Shown here: positions 1 through 10,344 of the stretch, piece by piece
Position numbering within the stretch: position 1 is the stretch's first letter
Layout of the letters: the number at the start of each line of letters is the position of its first letter
Assembly (NCBI RefSeq): GCF_002776525.5
Contig: NC_045437.1
Coordinates: 133,852,802-133,916,801 of the forward strand
Direction: 5' to 3'
Length of the DNA stretch: 64,000 nucleotides
Source: Piliocolobus tephrosceles
Taxonomy: Eukaryota; Chordata; Mammalia; Primates; Cercopithecidae
Notes under the pieces: generated by a model
What the model saw: only the letters and a program-made list of their open reading frames with translations
What the model was told of the DNA's origin: nothing
Databases searched by the model: none
Translations under genes and position numbers: made by a program

Positions 1-59
1 GGAAAGTTTGGGCATGCAATGCCTTTCTCCATCTTTTAAATTTGACCTTTCTTACCCTT

Positions 60-250
60 ATATTTATTATATCTATCTTGTAATCAGTCTGTGTATATGT
101 GTATATATACACACATATATGTATATATACATATATGTATCTATGTAAATCTGTATATACACATATGTATGTAAATACACACACATGTACGTAAATATGT
201 ATCACACATGTACATATGTAAATATATATACTATACATGTATGTAAATAT
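60..250. repeat. TA/CA/TG-rich alternating purine-pyrimidine tract
   Basis: A degenerate (TA)n/(CA)n microsatellite mixed with ATGTA-type units. It contains two perfect palindromes: 98-113 (16 bp) and 113-138 (26 bp). Such sequence can form Z-DNA or cruciforms. No coding content. Confidence 0.85.
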
Positions 251-254
251 GTTT

Positions 255-1138
255 TTAAATTTAAACAGAGTCTTAATTTTTAATTGGAATAATTTATAAT
301 TACTAATATATGTGGGTTTTAATCTGTACTCTTACTACTTTAAAAAAATCTCATTTGTTACTTTTTTTCCTACTTTCTTACCAATTCTTTCATCCTCCAA
401 GGGTAAATTTTCTTCATAATTTGCTGGGATTTTTTAGAGAGGTCTTCTATAGGGTTTCCCAACCTCTCAGTCATTTTATATAGAAACGTTTGTATTCATT
501 TTCTCCTGCCCTCTCGCTAATGATAGTTTAAATGTGCAAATAATTTTGTATTACTAATTATGTTCCACTGGCAGTTTAAATGACATAAGCTGATGGTGTT
601 TATCATTGTTATTATGCCTTCTTGGGTGTAACTCTTTTTTTCCTTCCTCAGGTAGCTGTTAAGATTTTTTTTTCTTTATCTATGATTTCTGCAGTTTTAG
701 TTCAATATATCTATATATGAATTAATTTTTATCTTGCTTGGTGTATGTTTACACCGAGACTTCTTGCATTATTTTTATTTTAGAAAATCCTTAATGTATA
801 TCTTTTAAAATATTGCTTATTTAACATTTCCTCTTCTGTTTTTAACATTCTGCATTAACATTTCCTCTTCTGTTTCTCTGAAACTCCAGTTAGATGCATA
901 TCAGTCCTCTGAATCTAATTTTCTTAATACTTTAAATGTTGTTATCCCTGTTTTTTGTGTTGTATTTTAGCTGAATTCTTTAATACTGTTCTCTAATTTA
1001 CTGATTTTTTTGACTGCGTAAATTCCATTCTAGAATTTATTCTGTTAACTGTTAATTTCAGAGACTGCATTTTTTATTTACAAAAATTTTGCCTGATACT
1101 ATCTACTCATCTATCCTATATATGTGTGAGAGAGGGGA
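255..1138 (-). mobile_element. Probable antisense ancient L1 3'-region remnant, left part
   Basis: T-rich sequence whose phrases resemble the antisense 3' region of mammalian-wide L1 (L1M), for example the run around 960-1060 with 'gaattctttaatactg' and 'ccattctagaattt'. It resumes at 1699 after the Alu. A 34-bp-period partial duplication lies at 821-875. The family call is by eye and could be wrong. Confidence 0.35.
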
Positions 1139-1390
1139 GGAATCTTTCTTTCTTTCCTTTCTTTCCTCTTTTTTTTCTTTTCTTTCTTTTTCTTTCTCTT
1201 TCTTTTTCTTCCTTTCCTTCCTTTCCTTCCCTTCCCTCCCTTCCCTTCCCTTCCCTTTCCTTTTCCTTCCTTCCTTCCTTCCTTCCTTCCTTCCTTCCTT
1301 CCTTCCTTCCTTCCTTCCTTCCTTCCTTCCTTCCTCTCTTTCTCTCTTTCTCTCTCTCTTTCTTTCTCTCTTTCTTTCTTTCTTTCTTTT
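1139..1390. repeat. Pyrimidine tract with pure (TTCC)n microsatellite
   Basis: About 250 bases of T and C only on the + strand. It includes about 18 tandem TTCC units around 1262-1334 and (TTTC)n either side. It sits where the poly(A) tail of the following antisense Alu should be, inside that Alu's target-site duplication, so it derives from an expanded tail. The long open frames here on both strands are low-complexity artefacts. Confidence 0.93.
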
Positions 1391-1685
1391 TGATGGAGTC
1401 TTGCTCTGTTGCCCAGACTGGAGTGCAGTGGCCTGATCTCGACTGGCTGCAACCTCAGCTCACTGCAACCTCTACCTCCTGGGTTGCAGCGATTCTCCTG
1501 CCTCAGCCTCCTGAGTAGGTGTGATTACAGGCACGTGTCATCACGCCTGGCTAATATTTGTATTTTTAGTAGAGATGTGGCTTCACCATGTTGGTCAGAC
1601 TGGTTTCAAACTCCTGACCTCGTGATCCACCCGCCTCAGCCTCCCAAAGTGCTGGGATTACAGGTGTGAGCCACTGCACCCAACT
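1391..1685 (-). mobile_element. Alu, antisense, full length
   Basis: Reads as a reverse-complement dimeric Alu, from the 'gagtcttgctctgttgcccag' type start to 'gtgagccactgcaccc'. It has an insertion of about 14 bp near 1437-1450. The flanks ggaatctttcttt (1139-1151) and ggaatttttcttt (1686-1698) form a 13-bp target-site duplication with one mismatch that encloses both the Alu and the satellite. Confidence 0.95.
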
Positions 1686-1698
1686 GGAATTTTTCTTT

Positions 1699-2005
1699 TT
1701 CTTTTATAATTGTTTTCTGTTTTGAAGCATGTTTATCTTTCATTTTTCCTTTGAGGATTTTAAAGTCCTTTTCAGACTCCTCTATAATATTAATTCTTAC
1801 GGATTGAATGTGTCATTGCTGGCTTACTACTTGCTTGTCTTAGTATTAGTTTCCTGTGTATGTTTTAGATATTTTTCCACTTTGAGATTTTTGTTTTGAT
1901 GATTTTCTTGACTCAAGTGATTTTTTTATCTGTCTTTTTCTCGGGTCCCCCATAGTCCTTTGTCCAGAGCCAGGTTTTATATTACTTACTAAGGGTCTTT
2001 CTCCT
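1699..2005 (-). mobile_element. Probable antisense ancient L1 3'-region remnant, right part
   Basis: Continues the T-rich ancient-L1-like sequence split by the Alu at 1391-1685, for example 'aattgttttctgttttgaag' and 'gattttaaagtcc'. Only resemblance of phrases supports this. Confidence 0.35.
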
Positions 2006-2815
2006 GAGCAATGTGGAGGAAATTCTGCATTCTTCCAGGAGTGGTAATGAGGCTGTCTCTAGTCTCTGCTGTAGGCGGGGAGCTTCTCTTTACCTGTTGT
2101 GTAGGTGCAGTAGTAGGAAGCAGGGGCTCAGGTGCTCTCTGCCCCTCTCCTCTATCCTGTCCTCAGTGATAAGTGGTGAGCATATTGCCCTCAGGCAACC
2201 TCTGCCAGCTCCTAGTCCTGGGCCCCAGCAGCCCTGCAGCCTTATCCTTGGCATTTTCATCAATGTTTGCTTTTCATTATATTTATCTTATTTTAGAGAC
2301 AATTTTATCTCTTTTTATATTTTTCCTCTTTTTATATTTAGTTTTGATTTGCGGTTAAGGCAGAGAGCAGGCCTTGAGATATAAGCTCATTATGTCGCCT
2401 TGACTGCTCTTTGAAAGTGCAGGACTTTCTCCTGATGTGGGAGATTCTGGTCCCAGGGTCCAGCCACCCTTGGCAATCCATGGTGTTTACTAAATCTTGG
2501 CTTCTGAAGTTTTGGCTTCTATCTTGGTGTGGTGTGAAATGTCTGCTACTAGTGACTTCTGTCTTCCTCCTCTTCTTGTAAATGTCAAAGGACCTCTTTC
2601 TCTCCCTGCTTGTTGGCCTCAACAGCACTCTCTGTATCTTTTGGTTCTTTTATTATTGTCCTTGATGGTCAATTACAGAACCTGTACTTAGCACCTAAAA
2701 CATGTTCTCCTCTCCTGGAGAACAGATTAATATACACACTCTCCCAGCAGGTGAAAGGTAGTAACTGCATATCACATGTCTAATTCACAGAAGAAAATGA
2801 AGATGAGCAACGCAT
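2006..2815. other. Unassigned non-repetitive DNA
   Basis: Mixed sequence with a slightly richer GC patch at 2010-2260. Short open frames on both strands (up to 123 codons) have no recognisable domain and no convincing splice context. I see no gene here. Confidence 0.6.
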
Positions 2816-2819
2816 TTGA

Positions 2820-3165
2820 ATGTACAGTCTTACCAAGTAATGCAACTAATTACCTGTCACATTTTTCTAAGAACCATCCATTCTCACTGCTTGAACACTC
2901 TTCTCCTAAATCTCTGTGTGCCTGACTTCTATCCATCAAATCTCAGATGTCACCTCCTCAGGGAGGGGTTTAATTCTTTTACTGTACTTTCCATTGTCCA
3001 GAAGTTCATCTTGATTGATTGCTGGTATGTTTTTACATTGCCTCTTTCCATTAGATTGTAAACTCCATGATGGTGGAGGCCACACCTACCTTGTTTTGTT
3101 ATAATCCCCAAACACATAGAAGAATGGCCAGCACTCATGTGTTCTTTCCATACTTGGACAATGAA
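2820..3165 (+). mobile_element. LINE-2 (L2) 3' end remnant
   Basis: Follows the L2 3' end in order: the 'caaatctcagatgtcacctc' region, 'cattagattgtaaactccat' (L2: tagaatgtaagctccatgag), 'ccttgttttgttataatccc', and the terminal 'aatgaatgaatgagc'. Strongly diverged, as expected for L2. Confidence 0.75.
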
Positions 3166-3239
3166 TGAATGAGCTAGCTTTGTTCAAGATTCAGCACTGG
3201 TTACTCTGATGATATGTAGTTCACAGAGCACCATGTAAA

Positions 3240-3345
3240 ATCACCAGATGTGAAGGCTGGCAGAGATCATTCATCTGACACCTTCATTTTACAGAGGAAC
3301 TGAGGCTCAAGTCTTGTCACAATCATGTAACTAGTGATGACCATA
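3240..3345 (-). mobile_element. MIR fragment, antisense
   Basis: The phrase 'attttacagaggaactgagg' followed by a degraded 'gtcacacagctagt'-type segment is the reverse-complement core of MIR. Confidence 0.65.
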
Positions 3346-3757
3346 CTGGAAACAAGGTTGAATTTCTTTTATTCATGCAACATCAGTAGTTTTTAAGAAA
3401 TGCTAGCCCTTGGAATCCCTGCCACATGGTCGGTGTTCAGTAAATACAGAAGCACTGAACAGTTTCCAAATCTGCCTCTGCTGCTTTTACACATTCCAAG
3501 TTGAATAATCACTAAGTCTCTCTGGGACTTAGTTGCTCTGTCTGCAAGATGATATATAGGTGTCTTGTAATTTAAAAGGTAATTTAAAAGATTATTTGGC
3601 AATGCATGTGAAAACGTATTTTGACAGAGGCAGTAAAAGAAGAATATAAAAAGAATGTCACTGCTCTTGTGTCACCAATTTTGAATAGCAAAGAATGATT
3701 GATGGCCAAGAGCTGGGAAAGATATTACAGGAGCCCCAAGACCTGAAGAAAGAGTTA
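3346..3757. other. Unassigned DNA, possible MIR trace
   Basis: No gene seen. The part at 3450-3560 vaguely resembles a degraded sense MIR ('ctctgggacttagttgctct'), but too weakly to call. Confidence 0.4.
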
Positions 3758-3980
3758 ATAGGCATAGTAATTCAGTTTCTGTTGCTTACCACAGAATACC
3801 TGACACTAGGTAATTCATAAGAAGACTTCATTGCTTACAGTTACGGGTGCTGAGAAGTCCAAAGTGGTCAAGGCGCTGCCTCTGGTGAGAGCCTTCTTGT
3901 TGATGAGGACTCTCTGAAGAGTGGCGCAAGGCATCACATGGTGAGGGGGGCTGAGTGTCACAGTGTGCCAGCTAAGGACT

Positions 3981-4065
3981 TTTTTCTTTTCTTTCCCTTT
4001 CTTTTCTCTCCTTTTTCTTCTCTTTCTCTCATTTTTTTCTTTTGCTTCCTCTTTCTTTTCTTTTT
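3981..4065. repeat. Pyrimidine-rich tract (former Alu tail)
   Basis: T/C tract of TTTC-type units directly upstream of the antisense Alu fragment, probably its degenerated poly(A) tail read on the other strand. Confidence 0.75.
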
Positions 4066-4175
4066 GAGACAGGGTTTCACTCTGTCACCCAGGCTGGAGT
4101 GCAGTGGCACAGTCACAGCTCCCTGCAGCCTCAATCTTCTGGGCTCAAATGATCTTCCCATCTCAGCCTCCCAAG
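4066..4175 (-). mobile_element. Alu fragment, antisense, 5'-truncated
   Basis: Only about 110 bp of the Alu 3' half is present, from 'gagacagggtttcactctgt' to 'ctcagcctcccaag'. It is nested in the MLT1-type LTR. No clear target duplication was found. Confidence 0.9.
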
Positions 4176-4439
4176 TCAGTTCACTGCTTTCTTCCTCTTC
4201 TTATAAAGCCACCAGTTCTCCTTTCACAATAACTTATTAATTTATTAATCCATTTATGAGGCCAGAACCCTCATGATCCAATCATCTCTCAAAGGCCCCT
4301 CCTCTCAGTAATATCATGTTGGGGAATATATTTCTTTTTATTTTACTCTTTTAAAAATCTTAGTCTTGTTTTATGACTAAGGAGAATAAATCTCAACATG
4401 AGTTTTGAAAGGAACAAATATTCAAACCATAGCAATAGG

Positions 4440-5046
4440 TAAGGAGAAAGGCATGAGGAAATGTTGGTGTTAGAAACTTACCTTTGTGACTGAGGAGTTG
4501 GGGAGTGGGCCCTCTTTGGCTTCTCTAAGACACTGTTTTTGTAGCTATCAGAATCATAATAGAACTGTCAGAAGGAATAACATTAACTATGCAAATTGTA
4601 AAACATATGTCAGAGATCTGTCTGGGTTGCCAGGCAATCAGCAAATTTTTCTCAAAATGGAAAATAAAAGTCAAAGAGGCATGAGTGTTTTCATTTGTCT
4701 ATTATTTATGGATAACATTTTATGTTTCCCTGAGTTATGTGGATGTCATGGGTACGGGGTGGGTGCCTTATCCAGATGGGTTCTGTAAGGAAATAGGATG
4801 GGTAAGTAGATGCTGAGGAGGCCACCAACAGAGTCTACTACAACCCGAATTTGGGACTAGATTGTGTCAAAATGGAGACATGGACATTGGAAAACCTTCT
4901 GATTTGACCATTTAGGACGTCAGTGGTGAGTTTAGAGAACCAGATTATATTAGAGGTTGGGACAATGATTAGATTGGAGGATATCTTTAAGTGTGCAAAT
5001 GGTGAAAAAGTAAACATAGACTATGATTTTAAGAATTTGGGTGGTG
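4440..5046. other. Unassigned DNA
   Basis: No gene, RNA or clear repeat recognised. A 100-codon open frame at 4486-4788 has no recognisable domain. Confidence 0.55.
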
Positions 5047-5342
5047 AACCCAGGCATGGTATCTCATGCCTGTAATGCCAGCACTTTGGGAGGCCAAGGT
5101 AGGCGGATTGTTCGAGCCCAGGAGTTCAAGACCAGGCTGGGCAACATAGTGAAATCCCCTCTCTACAAAAAATACAAAAATTACTCGGGTGTGATGGTGC
5201 ATGCTTGTGGTTCCAGCTACTTGAGAAGCCAAGGAGAGGATGACTTGAGCTTGGCAGGCAGTGGTTGCAGTGAGCGGTGATTGTTCCACTGCTCTCTAGC
5301 TCTGAGTGACAGAGCAAGACCCTGTTAAAAAAAAAAAAAAAA
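5047..5342 (+). mobile_element. AluJ-like, sense, full length
   Basis: Dimeric Alu ending in a 16-A tail. J-type features include 'cccaggagttcaagaccagg', 'ctgggcaacatagtgaaa' and 'tctctacaaaaaatacaaaa'. Many substitutions fit an old insertion. Confidence 0.95.
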
Positions 5343-5676
5343 GATTGATGACTTTCTTGAGGTGGGCAGGATTGAGAGAATACTTTCGGGTCTGTATGTA
5401 TTATAAAGGACCTTTCCTACAAATAGGAAAGATCTGACAATTTTGGTAGGTCCAGTGTGGCAAGATTCAGGAGAAGAAAAAAAAAAGGGAATGAAGAGAA
5501 GGAATGTTTCCTTCCGCAAGGAGGAGAGCAAACTCTTCACACTGTGCTAAAGAAAACTGCATTTAAACACTGAGTGGGGATGGTTGAAGGTGTCAGGAGT
5601 CCAGGTTATTGAGATCAGAACTTGAAGGCATTCTATAGGAGGGAATGTGGTCTTAAACACTGGTCTAGGTTAGACA
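5343..5676. other. Unassigned DNA
   Basis: Unique-looking sequence between an Alu and a THE1 LTR. No feature recognised. Confidence 0.55.
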
Positions 5677-5681
5677 CAGGT

Positions 5682-6052
5682 TGATATGGTTTGGCTGTGT
5701 CCCCACCCAAATCTTATTTTGAATTGTAGTTCCCATAATCCCCACATGTGGTGGGAGGGACCCCGTGGGAGGTAACTGAATCCTGGGGAAGGTTACCATC
5801 ATGCTGTTCTCATGATAGTGAGTTCTCATGAGATCTGATGGTTTTATAGGAGGCTTTTCTTCCTTTTGCTTGGCACTTCTCCTTGCTGCCACCATCTGAA
5901 GGAGGACATGTTTGCTTCTCCTTCTGCCATGATTGTAAGTTTCCTGAAGCCTCCTTAGTCCTGTGGAATGGTGAGTCAGTTAAACCTCTTGCCTTTATAA
6001 GTTACCCAGTCATGGGTATTTCTTAATAGCAGTGTAAGAATGGACTAATACA
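5682..6052 (+). mobile_element. THE1 solo LTR (ERVL-MaLR), sense
   Basis: Opens with 'tgatatggtttggctgtgtc', contains 'atgctgttctcatgatagtg', 'gatctgatggttttatagg' and 'gccatgattgtaagtttcct', and ends in 'ggactaataca'. At 371 bp it is the usual length. A perfect 5-bp duplication, caggt, flanks it at 5677-5681 and 6053-6057, so this is a complete solo LTR left by LTR-LTR recombination. No internal retroviral sequence is present. Confidence 0.95.
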
Positions 6053-6057
6053 CAGGT

Positions 6058-7150
6058 CTAGCTGACAACATAACCAATACCTTTCCTCAATGTCTGTATC
6101 CATTACTCTGTGTTAAGTCTTTTCTCTTATGGGGCATCATTTGGTTGGAGAATGCCCATTTGACTGGAGGAGAACAATTTAAAAAAGATAAGCTAGTTGG
6201 GCCAGATTATAGTGTATCAGTTATTTAGCTTTTAGAGTAGAGAAGGACCCCTCTGGTAACTGCCTGGGCTGTATGGTAACTGAACTGAAGAAGGGGTTGG
6301 TTATAGAATTTTGGGGACCTTTGGTAGATTATCTGTGAAGGGATCTCAGAGAGAGGAGCAAGATTGGTTAGATTTTGGAGGGGAGGTAGGTTATCAAGTG
6401 TAGAAATCATGGAAAGGTGGATTCCATGGAAATGGAGAGAATGGAAAGGATGGATTCAAGATGTACTAATCTGTATGAAACCATTTGTTTTTAGAATTGC
6501 AAGGTTTAACTTGACAAAACAAACCTGGAATATTGAGACAGGAGGAGTAGTTGTGGGAGTTTGAGGAATGAAAGTGAATGAAAGGTAACAATGTTCAGAA
6601 AGGATGTCCAAGACCTGACTACATCAGTTATTACAGTCACAATTCATAGGCAGCTATCCATTTCCAGTTGTGGTTAATTTTTCTTTGGTTTCTCTTCATG
6701 TCTCTTAAAAGGGGGAAGGGTTGGGCCCTTTCTCACCTAGCCCTTGCCTGAAATCCAGTAGGGGAGCTAAGCTCCTACCACCTTGTTGCCCAAACTAAGC
6801 TTAGATGTGTGGCTTGTCCTTTGATGTCAAATCTGTAGTAGAGCTTTGTAGCCTTCACAGAGGCCAGCAGAATATTTTCAAAGGTTTTATTCTTCTGTGG
6901 AATAGAAGGAGAAGCAACCTTAAATCCCCAGGTATCCTCTATGTTCAGAAGTCTTTTCAAATTTGACTCATTGGTAGGCTTGAATAAAAGAACTGAAAAT
7001 TACAAATTAGATAATTTTTAAAGTAAGGTTAAGAATGACTTTTGTTCATCCATTTTATAAAATGGTGATAAACTAACTCTACTTAGAAAAACAGAAGTAA
7101 ACGGCCTGATTCATATTAATGCCATCATTTAAAATGATCAGTGATCTTTA
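6058..7150. other. Unassigned DNA
   Basis: No gene recognised. The part at 6340-6480 is purine-rich and may be a trace of a very old mammalian repeat. Open frames of 60-66 codons have no support. Confidence 0.5.
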
Positions 7151-7154
7151 TCCT

Positions 7155-7192
7155 TAAATATACATATATATATATATATGTATGTATATATT
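7155..7192. repeat. (TA)n microsatellite
   Basis: Short run of TA with TATG interruptions just upstream of an MLT1-type LTR. Confidence 0.9.
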
Positions 7193-7201
7193 AACATAAC
7201 T

Positions 7202-7554
7202 TGTAGGGTACTGAATGTTTGTGTTCCCTCAAATTTGTGTGTTGAAATCTAAGCCCCAATGTGGTGGTGGTCAGAGGTAGTGCCTTTGAGAAATGATTAA
7301 GTTATGTGGGTAGAGCCTTCTATAATGAATGGGATTAGTGTTCTTATAAGTAGGACCATAGAGAAATCATTTGCTCTCTTTCTGCCATGGGAGGATACAA
7401 TAAGTTGTCAGCCTGCTACCTGGATATGGCCCTCACCAGAACGTGACCCTGATCTGTGACTTTCAGCCTCCAGAACTGTGAGAAATAAATTTGTGTTGCT
7501 TTTAAGCCACCTGTTCTTTGGTACTTTATTACAGGATATCAAACTGACTAAAAC
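7202..7554 (+). mobile_element. MLT1A/B-type solo LTR (ERVL-MaLR), sense
   Basis: Contains 'tgaatgtttgtgttccctca', 'gttgaaatctaagccccaat', 'aatgggattagtgttcttat', 'ctccagaactgtgagaaata' and ends 'actgactaaaaca', the order of a MaLR LTR. Flanks taact (7197-7201) and taaat (7555-7559) look like a 5-bp duplication with one change. At 353 bp it is near full length. Confidence 0.9.
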
Positions 7555-7599
7555 ATAAATGTAATTATCTTTCATGTAATTCTAGGTATTTTAAACCTA

Positions 7600-8400
7600 T
7601 TTAAACATGACATTTTTTCCATGATTTCCAAAATTAATATTTATTTCATTGATTTGGGTGTGCCATAATTTGTTTACCTATTGTTCCTGTTTCTGGGAAA
7701 AAAGGAAAATTCCAATTTTTTTAAACTGTGGTAAACAATTTTAGGTTTATGAATTTTTCTTCATGAGAATTATTTGTAGGGTAAAGTATGTGCCACTAAT
7801 TCCATTTTGTAGAAAAATAAAAGATACTAGTCTTTTTGAAAAAGTTTTATTATACAAATATTATGAACACAAAAATGATAAGAAATACCTACAATATCAC
7901 CATCTAAATAAATCAACTTGCTTCATCTTTCAGTTTCCCTAGCAGTCTTGACTCATGTGTATACATCACTTTTACATATTTAACATCAAATTTTGCCATA
8001 CTGAAATTAAATCCTCACAAATCTTTTTAAAGGCAGCACAATATTCCATGAATTTAAAATAACCATAATCTAGTTGGCCTTCTCCTTTGGTTAGGAAGCA
8101 TTGCTAATTTTTCTCATCTTTAAATTCTGCTACAGTGCACATGGCTGCTACTAACAACATTTTCCNNNNNNNNNNTTTAAATTCTGCTACAGTGCACATG
8201 GCTGCTACTAACAACATTTTCCTATTTAAATACTGTTGCCTGGATGAATTTTGAAAATAGGTTTACTAGGTGAGGTAGTATAAACATTTTTATGACTATT
8301 TAAAAATACTGACCAGTTACTTTCTGAAAGAATATACCAGTGCCCGTTGCATCAGTGTGCAAATGTTTGTCTTACTGCATTTTGACAGGAAAGGTAGACA
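7600..8400 (-). mobile_element. Possible antisense ancient L1 3' remnant
   Basis: Phrases such as 'caatattccatgaatttaaa' and 'attctgctacagtgcacatg' resemble the antisense 3' part of old L1 (site of 'tagtattccattgtatgg' and 'aatgctgctatgaacat'). Diverged. It contains the assembly gap at 8166-8175. Confidence 0.4.
8119..8222. other. 10-N assembly gap flanked by a perfect 47-bp duplicate
   Basis: Ns occupy 8166-8175. The 47 bases before the gap (8119-8165) and after it (8176-8222) are identical. This is the signature of two contigs whose overlapping ends were not merged, so one copy and the gap are probably artefacts. Confidence 0.93.
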
Positions 8401-8424
8401 ACTTAAAATAATGGGAGGAATTAT

Positions 8425-8590
8425 TTTGAAGTTAACACTAAGCTCTGCCATTTGCTAGTAGAATTACTTCAGGCAAGTCTCTTTATTTCTTTGAGCATGA
8501 TTTCTCTAAGACGGAAAATGCTGCCTACCTTATAGGGTTCTTTTCAGGACTAAATGTATAGTATAAAACAGTCTTATTACATTGCCCTTC
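8425..8590 (+). mobile_element. MIR, sense
   Basis: 'gctctgccatttgctagtag', 'caggcaagtctctttatttc' and 'gctgcctaccttatagggtt' match the order of the MIR tRNA-derived and core region. Confidence 0.7.
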
Positions 8591-9064
8591 ATAAAGTCAC
8601 TATTTAAACAGTCTGATAGGTTAAGGAAAAACAATTCACTTTAATCCTGTTGTTTTTTTCTGCAAGAGTATGACCATGGTTTCACTACATTTATTTGATA
8701 GCTTTAACCACATTTTATTTAGTAGAGTTGAGGTTGGGTTTTTTACCATTTGTAAAATCACATTGCATCTTAAAATCAAGCAAATATTCAATGTGGTAGT
8801 GTTCCTTTGTTTTTCTTGAAAAGTGTTATTAATTGTGCTATCTTCCATTGTTCTAGAATGGAAACAATGTACATTTTCACTTGTGTGTATTATGTGCTTA
8901 TCTCTTTTGTTCATGTATTTATTGACATCTTGATGGTTTAATAAGAATTAATTTGCATTAACTCATCAAAGTCCATAAATTCTAACCTTTTCTCCTATTT
9001 ACTTGATGATAATTATCTAAAGTTCTCTTATTTGTGAGAGTGGGACAGGTGATGAAAGAACTTA
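8591..9064. other. Unassigned AT-rich DNA
   Basis: No gene or recognised repeat. Confidence 0.5.
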
Positions 9065-9077
9065 AGAATTGCATATG

Positions 9078-9389
9078 GGCTGGGTGCCATGGCTGATGCC
9101 TCTGTAATCCCAGCACTTTGGGATGCAGAAGCAGGCAAATCACCTGAAATCAGGAGTCCAAGACCAGTCTGGCCAACATAGTGAAACCTTATCTCTACTA
9201 AAAATATGAAAGTTTAGCTGTGCATGGTGGTGTACGCCTGTAATTTCAGCTACTCACTCGAGAGGCTGAGGCTTGACAGTTGCTTGAACCTGGGAGGTGG
9301 AGGTTGCATTGAGCCAAGATCTTGCCATTGCACTACAGCCTGGGCGACAGAGGCAGACCCTGTCTCAAAAAAAAAAAAAAAAAAAAAAA
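9078..9389 (+). mobile_element. AluS-like, sense, full length
   Basis: Full dimer with a 24-A tail. Flanks agaattgcatatg (9065-9077) and a diverged aggaattgtatatg (9396-9409) form the target duplication. 'tcaggagtccaagaccagtc' and 'tctactaaaaatatgaaa' fit S type. Confidence 0.94.
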
Positions 9390-9409
9390 GAGAGAAGGAA
9401 TTGTATATG

Positions 9410-9968
9410 CGTGAATGTGACAGTTTTTCCTTCTTGAGATTTTCTTTATCATTCTTCCACAGATTCTAAGTAGGTTGTTATTCCATGGTCTATTATTTTG
9501 TCTTTTATTCACAGCTCATACTATGTTGTAAGTGATCATTTCAGGTCCTTGTTTACCTCATTAGGCTCTGAGATATGTATTCAGGAGTAAAGAGTATGTT
9601 ATTTATTTAGAAGGGAATAGGCGTTCAATAGATGCCAGATGAACAAACATATTTGACTCTGGTCCACTGAAGTTGATTTAAGGTGTGACTCTGAAGCCCC
9701 CTCAACCTCACCAAGGAAACTGCAGATCGGTTTTCCTAATAACAATCAAGTAATCACTACCTCTTCCCTTGGTTTGTAATGGTGTTCTAGCTATCAGCTT
9801 CCCTGGAGAACTATGTTCTCCTGGATCACTGCTTATTTCACACTTGCAACTGTTTGTTTCTTTGTAAGACTGACCATTTGTAAGCTGAGTACAGAGACCA
9901 CCATCTTGTTCTTGCTCTCTGTCTTGGAATGTTTAAGAATAAGCAGTAGATTGAACTGATAAATTGAT
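9410..9968. other. Unassigned DNA
   Basis: No feature recognised. Confidence 0.5.
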
Positions 9969-9981
9969 AGATGATGAATTC

Positions 9982-10273
9982 TTTTTTTTTTTTTTTTTTG
10001 AGACAGAGTTTCACTCTGTCGCCCAGGCTGGAGTGCAGTGGCCGGATCTCCGCTCACTGCAAGCTCCGCCTCCCGGGTTTACGCCATTCTCCTGCCTCAG
10101 CCTCCCGAGTAGCTGGGACTACAGGCGCCTGCCACCTAGTTTTTTGTATTTTTTTAGTAGAGACGGGGTTTCACCGGGTTAGCCAGGATGGTCTTGATCT
10201 CCTGACCTCGTGATCCGCCCGTCTTGGCCTCCCAAAGTGCTGAGATTACAGGCTTGAGCCACCGTGCCCGGCC
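9982..10273 (-). mobile_element. Young AluY of Old World monkey (YRa-like) type, antisense
   Basis: Very little diverged dimer with an 18-T tail. A 13-bp exact target duplication, agatgatgaattc, lies at 9969-9981 and 10274-10286. Distinctive bases on the + strand are 'gtggccggatctc', 'cccgggtttacgcc', 'gatccgcccgtcttgg' and 'acaggcttgagccaccg'. From memory these are typical of the macaque/baboon AluYRa lineage rather than human AluY ('cgtgagcc'). It lacks about 10 bp near the middle ('gccacctagtttttt'). Confidence 0.93.
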
Positions 10274-10344
10274 AGATGATGAATTCTTATATTCATTTGA
10301 GTCTATTTCTGGGTTTTCTGGTCTGTTCAATTCAACCATTTCAG

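Larger units (their letters stand above)
3763..4434 (-). mobile_element. MLT1-type (ERVL-MaLR) solo LTR, antisense, interrupted
   Basis: The reverse complement reads as a MaLR LTR. It starts like TGCTATGGTTTGAATATTTG and ends near 'caacagaaactgaattac'. A 5-bp target duplication, atagg, lies at 3758-3762 and 4435-4439. The 672-bp span is longer than a usual LTR of about 380 bp. It holds a pyrimidine tract plus an Alu fragment (3981-4175) and an extra AT-rich stretch of about 55 bp (4331-4388). No viral genes accompany it. Confidence 0.85.

Noticed and set aside
1089..1518. Overlapping 113-130 codon frames on both strands
   Set aside because: They translate the T/C satellite and Alu; Phe/Leu/Ser/Pro or Lys/Arg/Glu low complexity only.
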